Source: Stenopsyche tienmushanensis
Lineage: Eukaryota > Arthropoda > Insecta > Trichoptera > Stenopsychidae
DNA length: 64,000 nucleotides
NCBI GenBank assembly: GCA_008973525.1
Contig: WACJ01000101.1
Span: forward strand, 1,027,580 to 1,091,579
Direction of reading: 5' to 3'
Position numbers and translations under genes: made by a program. A model generated the notes under the pieces. That model ran no database searches, had not been told where the DNA came from, and saw only the letters and a list, made by a program, of their open reading frames with translations. This document shows positions 55,866 to 64,000 of the stretch, piece after piece (position 1 is the stretch's first letter; every line of letters starts with the position of its first letter).

Positions 55866-58190
55866 GTTGACATCTAGGCGTCACCCATGAATGACCCTTT
55901 ATTATTTTTTGTATCTGATTTGGTGAATATTTTTTCCATGGGAAAAAATCAATAGAAGAAAAATTTAAATATATGCGTTGTTGTTAGGGATTTTAATTAA
56001 ATATAAATTTGTCAGATTTATCATATATGAATTGCATCCATTTGTTATCTTACCAACCGCTTCACACATGCCCCGTACACACGATCGTACAGTAATATCA
56101 ACACATTGTACATTGTAAAAAAATCAGATTTTCAAACAATATGTCTATTTTGCAAAGGGTATTTATTATTTATTATTTTTGAATTCCATTACGAGAAAAA
56201 TTTAATGCATGACGGGATAAAAAGCAAAAAAATGGCGAACCGAAAGAAAACGCATAAAGTGTGTACACACAAGGATAAAAAAATGATGACAATGTATCTT
56301 TAAATTTCCCAGAGGACACATCTTTCATAAGGTCAATATAGCCTTAAAAGACCCAGGAATGGCATTTCTCGTATTGCGCAAAAACAAGGCGGCCAAAAAT
56401 ACATTCTGATGGTATTTTTTCGTCAAAAATTTCAATTGAATTAATACTTCCAGCGAGCTTTTAAAGCATTTTCGCATTTGGCTCGTTTTTTCACTGCGAG
56501 CTTCTCAGTGTTGAAAGCTCACTTAGTTCATTTGAAAGCGAGGATGTGTTCCCAAGTATAAAAATAACATAACACAGACGTTGTCTTAGATAAATCTAGA
56601 TTAGTCGACTGCGGCAAGGGTTGGTCGTAAGTCAGGCGAGAAGCAGAGAGATTACACGGGTGTGAGTTGTTGGATGTACTCGATGGCTTAACAAACATGA
56701 CTTTTGACATGTTTTGTAATGAAACGCAAAGTCTTCGGAGATTTTCTGTTCTTATTTTAATTTTACAAATTGGAATTCTACTCTGAGATTATGAAGGTTC
56801 ATTTAAAATTTAGCTGCGATGAAAGATATGAGCTGCTTTGAAGACTTTGTAGAAACTTCGACTGGTGATATAGAGCTTGTACGCGTTTTATTGAATGTAA
56901 TTTCGAATCAATTTGCGATGCTTTCAGCGTGAAAGACTAACTTTTAATCAATAAATAGTTTCAAGAAATTTTATTCCTCATTATTTTCATCAACAAAGAC
57001 GTAACATTTCAGCCCACATAGTCAAAAATATATGACCGCTATATTCGGAACGATTAAGGGTGCTCACCTAAAGAAACATGATTAATAGCGTCCCAAAAAG
57101 TAAAACTCCCCTAACCCCAGGAAGATCTGCGTAGGAAGAGTAAAATATTGAATGGAAAGCTTGAAAATTTTCCACCCACAGGTTTCGACTGAAAGTTTTC
57201 CCGTTTGGAACGTTATGCGATTTGACACGCAATGCTTTCCACACGTTGGTAATGTGATGTTATTAGATGGATAAAATCAAACCAGGTAAAAACAGGGACC
57301 GTGGAAATCGGAAGTGCGTAAAATTTTCTTTCTTTTGCCTTTCGGCTGGAGTTCCGGTTATTAGTACGCTTCGGAGACGTTTTTGTTGCTGCAAGAAAAG
57401 TTCTTAAAAACATTTCTTGTTTGACAGGTAAACACGAAAATTTCCTTTTGTAATCGAAAGTACATTTCGTTTGACTAACTTTGTACTTTAGCGACTTTTA
57501 TACAAGCAAACCTACTGAGAATTTCTAATGAATGTTTCGAAAATCGACCAATTGTTTAAGTCTATGTCAAAAACACATTATCGTCATTGCTAGCTATTCT
57601 TGCCTCAATTGAGATCATTGATTCGTAAACGAGTCAATCAATATGACAGCCATCATCATGATGTATACAATACCGAATTAATATTTACGAATTCACATGC
57701 GGATAAAGCTCATCTTTATTAATATCGTTTATATAATTTCAAGAATGAATACATTATATTAGAACCAAATAAATATACTTATATGATGTATAATAATCAT
57801 AGTTGTGGTCCTGTTTTCTAACTAAATCTGGAGTAAAAATGTCGAAGGTCTGGTGAAGCATTCAAAGACGATGTTTTGCCCTTGATATTTTATTTGCTTG
57901 AAAGCTTAAGATTGAAACTTTCAGAATAGAACCTATTTATTTCTGATCCTTAGCCACCTTTCGGCGTCTCTTCGCCGATCCAATGGTTAAATAAACTACA
58001 AAAATGTACCGAAATACGGTAGTAAAAACCAAATTACGGAAATAAAAAGGGTTTAAATCTACTGGATGAAGATGATATGATCACAAACATTGCCATCGAT
58101 TTAACACATTACTTGCGGGAATAGATAATCACTATCCATCGCCATCACTCATAACATGCAGGAGAAATAGTATTTTTTCATAAATAATAT
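55866..58190. other. No recognised feature
   Basis: AT-rich, no supported gene. A short Cys-free open frame at 56106-56303 is Lys-rich and of low complexity. Confidence 0.3.
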
Positions 58191-58194
58191 ACAT

Positions 58195-59215
58195 AAAAAT
58201 TTACGAGGAAGATTCAAATATAACCCGGAATTTTGCTATACAAATTTATTAATAATATATAAAAATGCAAATGGAGTATCTTATTTTTATACATATAGCC
58301 CTTTATTAGAAATATATTTAATTCACCGAATGTGGAGCTTCTTGATCCCGTCAATGTAAAAAGAAAACGAAAAGTAGCATTTTCTGTTGCGCAACGCGAA
58401 ATTGTTCGTTTTTATTTAAGTCCACGTGAGATGATTTTTTTGTAGTGTTTTCTTGAGTTGTGCTTAAAAACAATGGATCTCTCGTTGTTCTATAATAATA
58501 TAAACGCGTTATTGCAATGTATACCTATCCAAAGTTGAAATCTTAATCATTGCACGTCCCAGTTCCTCACGGGATACCGGCGATTTAGGGTGTCGTCGGT
58601 TAAGTTTGGGCTTTCATCGACTTCAGAACGTCCATGAAAGGATCCCTTCATGGTTCTGTGAACATGTTCGAGCATGACGTCCGATCTTGCGGCGCTCTTT
58701 CGATGTATCAGTGGTCCGAAATTTGGACCGATTGGACACGGAAGCCTTCTGGCTACTCCCCTCTTATTTTAGAACTTTTTATAAGAGTTTTGGAGAAAAA
58801 TGTATCCCCGGGGCTTTCAACGAACTCTAGTTGAGGTCGTTAAGGTTCTTCCTCGCGGCAAGTTATAATCAGTGGGGTCACAATCTTTTTAAATTTAATT
58901 AGAATCTTTAGCTAGTTTTTTGTGGAGAAAGGGCGTGTCTCAAAAGAAGCTCGGGTCAAAAGACAGTCCCCAATGTTGTTGTTATGTAAACAGTTGAAAT
59001 TCTGCTTCCTTTTTCTAAAACAAAATGGCTTATGTCAATTGGCGTATGAGTATCTTATTTTCTATTGTATATAATTCCCTATATTATATTTTTCTAAAAA
59101 ACGAAACTATGTAGAAAAATAAGATACTCCATTTGTATTTTTATAAATCACTAATAAATTTTTACAGCTAAATTCCGGGTTATATTTGAATCACTCTCAT
59201 ATTTATAATTTTTAG
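58195..59215. mobile_element. Inverted-repeat element (mariner-like ends) carrying repeat T
   Basis: The left arm (58195-58300; TTCAAATATAACCCGGAATT, ATGGAGTATCTTATTTTTAT) and the right arm (59100-59215; ATAAGATACTCCATTTGTAT, AATTCCGGGTTATATTTGAA) are inverted copies over about 100 bp. From memory, such GGAGTATCTTATTTTTCTAC sequences lie at ends of insect mariners of a SETMAR-like lineage; a search is needed. The interior shows no transposase but contains repeat T (58590-59030). Confidence 0.55.
58590..59030 (+). repeat. Dispersed repeat T, copy 2
   Basis: TTAAGTTTGGGCTTTCATCG, GTCCGATCTTGCGGCGCTCT, CAGTGGTCCGAAATTTGGAC, CGATTGGACACGGAAGCCTT, CAGTTGAAATTCTGCTTCCT: the same order as copy 1, with an additional ~70 bp (58800-58930) that has no match in copy 1. 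Confidence 0.6.
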
Positions 59216-61436
59216 TTTGAAAATTTAAAAAAAATGCGCGACATTAAACCGACCCGCTTATAAAGTGTTAAGAATTGAGACTAGTGTCTTTATATTCTTT
59301 GATCTAATATTATATAATTATACTGAGCATGTTTTTTTATCTTATCACCAAAAAATTAGGCCTTTTGACTTGTTCATAATATAATTTTATTTGAGGATAA
59401 TTCGTGCGGCACTCCAACGCTCATTCTATTTATTTTATAAATTTGTGAAGGATTTATATAGAACTCTATAAAAATATGAAAATAACATTACTTATTCAGT
59501 TACAAACCGGTTACAAAAACAAGAGTGCCTAAAAATAATGGATTTATTCCCATAAAACCAAATAAATATTTGTATTTCATGCGCATTATGGGATATAAAT
59601 TGAAATAGTTCCCCGTTTTTCACGGTTGTTTCCAAGGCGTAACGTCTCGAAATTACCCCTAAATTCTATTCCGTTATTTGTTCCTTATAAGTGTATTAAA
59701 ATACTCCCCTTCTTTCCTTATCAACCATTTTATCACATACAATCGTCGACAACTTCGCAGACGAAAAACATTAGGCAATTTATACCACACCCACCTTTCA
59801 AGATAACTCGCCCTCGCTTTATCCCATACTTTCCCACATTTTCCCACATCAGATATGACCATGTGTTTGAATTAAATGTAATTATTTGATATCCTACTGA
59901 AAATATTTTCATCCCATAATTGCTAATAGCCAAGCCCTAGTTTTGAATTTTAATAAGGTCGACTCATTAAATAAATGGCAATGGATCGTACCTGTTTTCA
60001 TAACTCTGAAAATATCTATGAGCTACGTATGAATACATTTTTTTTACTTAAATATTAATGTGTGGTCTGAGTGGTATTCCAAGTGTGCTTAAAGCTCTCG
60101 ACAATTGTCCGCATTTTGTGCTTTTGGTTCAGGTGCCAACAAACCAAACACCCATTTTACTATGACTTTGTTAACGTCAAAGTGACCACTCAAACGTTCA
60201 ATTGCTTCCAGACCATTTCCTCCAGCATAAGTTGAGCTTTCTATGCTTTTTTGATTTAAAAATATTTTTATAAATAAATATCGCATCTTAATATATTAAT
60301 ATGATCGATGAGATCTATTATATTAGATAGTAATTTTAAAAATAAATAGATAAATTTATTCGATATCCTTGGATGCGGGAATATGTATTATTTCCGCTGA
60401 CATCGCATGTTGTTTCGTAATAGGGGTACCTCTCTTCAGAGAAATTAACATAGTCATGGATAGGAATGCTTTTTTTAACATCTGATCATTTATTTCTATT
60501 CATAGCAAACGAACCCACGTGAGATGGAACATAAATTGAGTCAGTACACTTTTCAAAGTTTCATAAAGCATATGCTGTTTATGTCCAAAGATATTTTTAA
60601 AAGGCCTTAATTCTACTGAATTATGGATTAATTTTAAAATAATTCCGTCTTAATCCAGGCAACGAGGATTTAATCAAAGCAACAGAACGCGATATAGGAT
60701 GTATTAGAAAACCTGTAGGCATAAATTGGCGTAGTATACCTTCATCACTCATTCTATGACTTTTCCCTTGAACCTATCAATCAAAAGCGGAATTTCCCTC
60801 CGCTCAGGGCTTAATGAAAAGTTTGCGAATAAATTTTAGATCCTAAGGTTTAATTATGAATTTCGCTATACACGGGCCCTAATTCGTATCGCGTTAATGT
60901 GGCTCATTATTGCGAGTGCGAATTGAAACTGAGATAATTGCTCGCGCTCTTTGTCACCGTGTACACGCCGAGGGTAAGTTATTTCTGTCGAAGAAATTAG
61001 CGAAAAGGCATAGGGGTTTTTGTGGAAGGGGTATGGGACATAATTTATAGATGGTAGAAAGGAAGCAAAAACTTTCGCGTGGAAATGTGGTAAATTGTGG
61101 CAAATTTGTTCCAGCGACGCTCTCGGCTTAGGTTATATCGCAATAAATGGCTGACAAATTACTTTCTCGAGTGTATGTACTTTATATAATACTTCCATGT
61201 TAGTCACCTATTTTTTCTTTTTTGTATTGTGACAAAGAAACATTGAATTAAATTGTTTTCAGCTAACTTTTTTTAAGCAGTTGCCATCTAATTAATTAAT
61301 ATAAAATTTAAGCATCATCTGTATATTGGTGAATATCTGAAAAGTGTAAGTAAATAGTGACTATAGGCAGTATTTACTAAATTTATCATTATCTAAACTA
61401 GGGCAGGACTATCTTTATTGTGCTATTTGATGCTCT
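59216..61436. other. No recognised gene; one candidate conserved stretch
   Basis: Mostly AT-rich. 60780-61150 is of mixed composition, unrepeated in the window, with TTCGTATCGCGTTAATGTGG and similar words; it could be conserved non-coding DNA. A 65-codon frame (60286-60089, -) is not recognised. Confidence 0.3.
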
Positions 61437-61884
61437 TGTAACGTGGGCAATTTACCATCTCCACGTAGTAGCGACGTCTTCCATTTCTCTTCAGGTGAAA
61501 TGTGCTATTTTAACAGCGCCATCTCTTGTGGCCCTGCGGAGACATTGCACCTGCTTAGCCGGACGATCGCTTCTTGCGCGTGCATCCGTTACCGGTTGAG
61601 TAGTGACGCGCAGGAAGCGGGAGTCGGGAGAGTCGTCGGTTGACCTTGGCTGCGGGAGGTTGTCCCTCCTGCAGCCAGACCTCTTTATTTCTATCGGTAG
61701 TGCGGAATAAATAGTTATCTTGCGAAGATAATCTTTCCATTCAATTTCCCCATTCGTCCAGCAACACCACAGCCCAATAGAAGAACGGACCCTTGCAGCA
61801 GTGCGGCCATTCCGACGAGCACGTGGAGACGGAGAGCCGCCCGGGGACTCTGCCCCTGAGAGCGCCCCCGCCTTAAACGTTTCA
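61437..61884 (+). repeat. LTR of a retrotransposon
   Basis: Begins TGTAACGTGGGCAATTTACC and ends CTTAAACGTTTCA, i.e. TG...CA. One base later lies TGGTGTCAGAAGTGGGG (61886-61902), which looks like a primer-binding site complementary to a tRNA 3' end (it starts TGG; tRNA-Leu-like from memory, as in several gypsy-type elements). Includes a hairpin block GGCTGCGGGAGG/CTCCTGCAGCC and AATAAATAG, which may serve as polyadenylation region. At 448 bp it is the most complete member of the family seen at 4600, 47293 and 49063. No gag/pol follows. Confidence 0.68.
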
Positions 61885-61910
61885 CTGGTGTCAGAAGTGG
61901 GGTTGATAAA

Positions 61911-62027
61911 CAGGTGCAATGTCTCCGCAGGGCCACAAGAGATGGCGCTGTTAAAATAGCACATTGCACTTGGATAGAAATGAAAGATGTCGCTACTACG
62001 AGGGGTTGGTAAATCGCCCACGCTACA
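61911..62027 (-). repeat. Inverted partial LTR (first 117 bp)
   Basis: This is the reverse complement of the first 117 bp of the LTR at 61437. The ~55 bp closest to the PBS junction are identical (GCGCCATCTCTTGTGGCCCT included), while the outer part differs at over ten positions and ends CGCTACA. Together with the LTR it makes a 591-bp unit with long inverted ends, TGTA...TACA. Confidence 0.8.
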
Positions 62028-62169
62028 CTACACATTTGAGATTTTAAGTCACATATCTTTCAATAAGGACGCTCTATTTTTAAATGGTAACAGAACAAGT
62101 TGTGTGTAAGATATTTACTCATTTTTCTATGTATTTGAAAGAATATTTTATGGCATTAAGTATAAGAAA

Positions 62170-62705
62170 TATAATTTTTCAAATATCAGCCACAACGTTG
62201 CTTGGTAGTACATATTCGGGAGATCCAATTTTCGATGTCTCCGTCGCATAAATCTGAATTTACTGGATGACGTTCGTTATGCAAACTTTGAGGTCATCAA
62301 TTATTTGTGATTTATATGCATAGATCTGAAATTTAGGTCAATTGTATAATTAAGATAACCAAGCACTCAAATCGCTCGTGCAGAATGTCCATCGTGGCGT
62401 GGGCAATAATTCCACCGGACCAAGATCCGCCCCAAACAGTGACTTTCTCAGAATACATTTAGTGCAGGTGTATCTTCTATGGATTAATATCCTCCCAAAT
62501 CTGATACATTTGCTTAGTCACACATCCATTTATCCAAAAATATTGATCATCGCTAAACAATATTTTTTTGGCAAAACCTTCCATTATAATTTGCCATAAA
62601 CTATTAAATAATTTATAATAAATTTGATAGATATTTATTTAAAACATGGCTGTAATAATCTTACAAATATTGAGCATCTCTATTGAAAGAACCTGTATAA
62701 GAAAT
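62170..62705 (-). pseudogene. Tc1/mariner transposase remnant (family D), internally deleted
   Basis: On the minus strand: FGKKILFSDDQYFWINGCVT (from about 62580), KQMYQIWEDINP, stop, KIHLH, stop, MYSEKVTVWGGSWSGGIIAH and ATMDILHERFECLVI. GGII joins directly to the ATMDIL segment. In the copy at 18076 about 45 codons lie between these points, including the second catalytic Asp region, so this copy has an internal deletion. The first catalytic SDD is kept. The side beyond the N terminus (62640-62705) holds TCTCTATTGAAAGAACCTGT, similar to a block at 36512, which may be the element's terminal repeat. Confidence 0.7.
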
Positions 62706-63714
62706 TTTACATCGTGTTTTATAAAAACTGACTTTACAATTACAAATGAGATTTTCCACGCTTGTCCTGTCTGCCCACCCTTCAACGTTATTTATTCTCA
62801 CTTATCAAGTCTTGGGGGAGGGATTTTGAATAAAGCAGTATTTACACCCTTTTAATTTCCTAGTCTGTCAAACGCTTGTCTCATCCACTTCTGATCTGAT
62901 AGTGTCGCCAAACTCATTTTCCAAACTCCCCCATTGATGATGAAAGCCTCCGGACTCGATGTTGTTATTGAAAGGGATGAAAAATGCATTTTCGGACATA
63001 TTAAGACCAACACTTGTCGATCAAACGTCACCTCAGATAAAAATCACAATTGTTTAAATTTAAATTAAATGCAAACAATAATTTTATCAACCCCCCTGTA
63101 CAGCAGTAATCGTCAAGTTTTCCTCATCATCACACAATTACAATCGAAAACAATTTTCCGCCTAAGCACCATCTGCTGTAAATTCACAACAAAGGGCCTC
63201 ATAAAGAGAATTAACCTATGAAATCACTACATTTGGCCGTTTCGACCTAAAACTATAATTTTACGGCCGTTTGAGAGCTTATGGAAATGGAATATAGATA
63301 ATTAGCCTATAATAACGAGACTCAAAATTAGGTCATAATTTTGACGACTCCAGATGAGCACATGTTCCCGGAATACGTTCAAGTTGTTAGTGTGCTAATT
63401 GGCCCGGGCGAAAATAGTTAAAACGGGTTAATGTCGATTAGTGCAAATTTTATCTATTTGTGTTCGTATCCGGAATGCCTTGTTTAACCGTTCGTTTGCT
63501 AAATTTGAATTTAAATTACTGATCATTGCGGCCTCTCCGGAATACAGGAACAGGATCATAATATTTTAAACATAATGATTCTTATACGACGACAGTCCCA
63601 GAAATACCCGACCCAACAGAAAACACAAAACAATTTGAAGAAAAACCATAGTTATTTTTCAAAATCGTCTTTTTTCAGCTTGCAAAATTTTTTATTGCTG
63701 TAGTGAATCGCTAA
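62706..63714. other. Candidate conserved non-coding stretch
   Basis: 63050-63540 is unrepeated in the window and dense in TAAT/ATTA words and a palindrome-like GGCCGTTTCGACCTAAAACT ... TTTTACGGCCGTTTGAGAGC arrangement, with TGCTAATTGGCCCGGGCG at 63394. It looks like insect enhancer DNA. No ORF. Function not shown. Confidence 0.35.
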
Positions 63715-64000
63715 ATATTCGATCAAAACATCATCACGACGCTGTTTTTGTTTCATTGGGAGCAAACGCGGTACCTGTATTGCGCACAGCTTTTTCATGT
63801 TCAATTTTTATGTCTGTCATGTCTGATAGCTTGTACATTTTCCTTAGACGGCCATCCAATTCTATTTTGTGGATTTTCTTCACCATTTCTGACATATCGT
63901 CAAATTTTGTATGGGTACCTAACCCTAGAAAAAAATCTAGCTCGGATTTTATGTTACTTGGATTAAGGCCTTTTAAATAAAAGTCAATCCTTTATAGCGT
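63715..64000 (-). pseudogene. Mariner transposase fragment (family B), cut by the window end
   Basis: The minus strand from 64000 reads DFYLKGLNPSNIRSELDFFL (about 63980-63920), DMSEMVKKIHKIELDGRLRK, then with a frame change DMTDIKIEHEKAVRNTGTAF and APNETKTAS. The order is the same as at 24860-24600: N-terminal region, second HTH (degraded), and the HEKAVRxxGxAFAxN segment (MRKLCARWVPRLLT region in another frame). The 5' part lies outside the window. Confidence 0.7.

Noticed and set aside
61491..62021. 176-codon minus-strand frame
   Set aside because: It follows the LTR and its inverted partial copy; the two ends of the predicted protein reflect the inverted repeat, not a gene.

Overview
This window looks like a gene-poor stretch of an insect (arthropod) nuclear genome. 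It is strongly AT-rich and holds no operon-like gene order, no rRNA gene and no host exon that I can recognise. It is full of transposable-element families typical of insects: mariner/Tc1 lineages, a Helitron, hAT and TTAA-type MITEs, a tRNA-derived SINE, LTR fragments and an R1-clade LINE. The species cannot be named from the sequence alone.

The only long coding regions are the two ORFs of a non-LTR retrotransposon at about 50.3-55.1 kb. ORF1 (50587-51927) is a gag-like protein with three zinc knuckles. ORF2 (open from 51840 to 54878) carries an AP-type endonuclease, a reverse transcriptase and a C-terminal CCHC motif. Both are free of stops and frameshifts, and a 32-nt poly(A) tail abuts a decayed mariner copy. 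ORF2 has no in-frame ATG before its endonuclease; its frame instead reads a CTG that overlaps the ORF1 stop as CTGA.

Layout: 0.8-1.8 kb, two head-to-tail copies of a tRNA-derived SINE; 3.6-4.9 kb, a cluster of element ends and an LTR fragment; 7.1-10.2 kb, a Helitron with both termini but decayed, deleted Rep/helicase coding; 10.8-13 kb, MITEs and an (AT)n tract nearby; 15.3-16.3 kb, a deleted mariner with both ends; 17.9-24.9 kb, several mariner/Tc1 remnants and a TTAA MITE; 25.0-25.5 kb, a GC-rich island; 27-31 kb, further mariner remnants; 36.9-38.6 kb, an isolated mariner end, a 32-bp tandem repeat and a transposase fragment; 42.2-42.6 kb, a LINE fragment; 44.9-46.5 kb, a TTAA element with perfect 18-bp inverted repeats, then a Tc1/mariner remnant split by a hAT MITE; 47.3-49.2 kb, LTR fragments; 50.3-55.3 kb, the intact LINE and its mariner target; 55.4-59.2 kb, a repeat pair and an inverted-repeat element; 61.4-62.7 kb, an LTR with an inverted partial LTR, and another Tc1/mariner remnant.

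Between the repeats are apparently single-copy stretches with TAAT-type motifs and better-kept composition (for example 33.65-34.08 and 63.05-63.54 kb). They could be conserved non-coding elements in an intron or intergenic desert. That is inference only. Apart from the LINE, almost every coding remnant is broken by stops or frameshifts. Family names were assigned by recognising motifs, without a database search.
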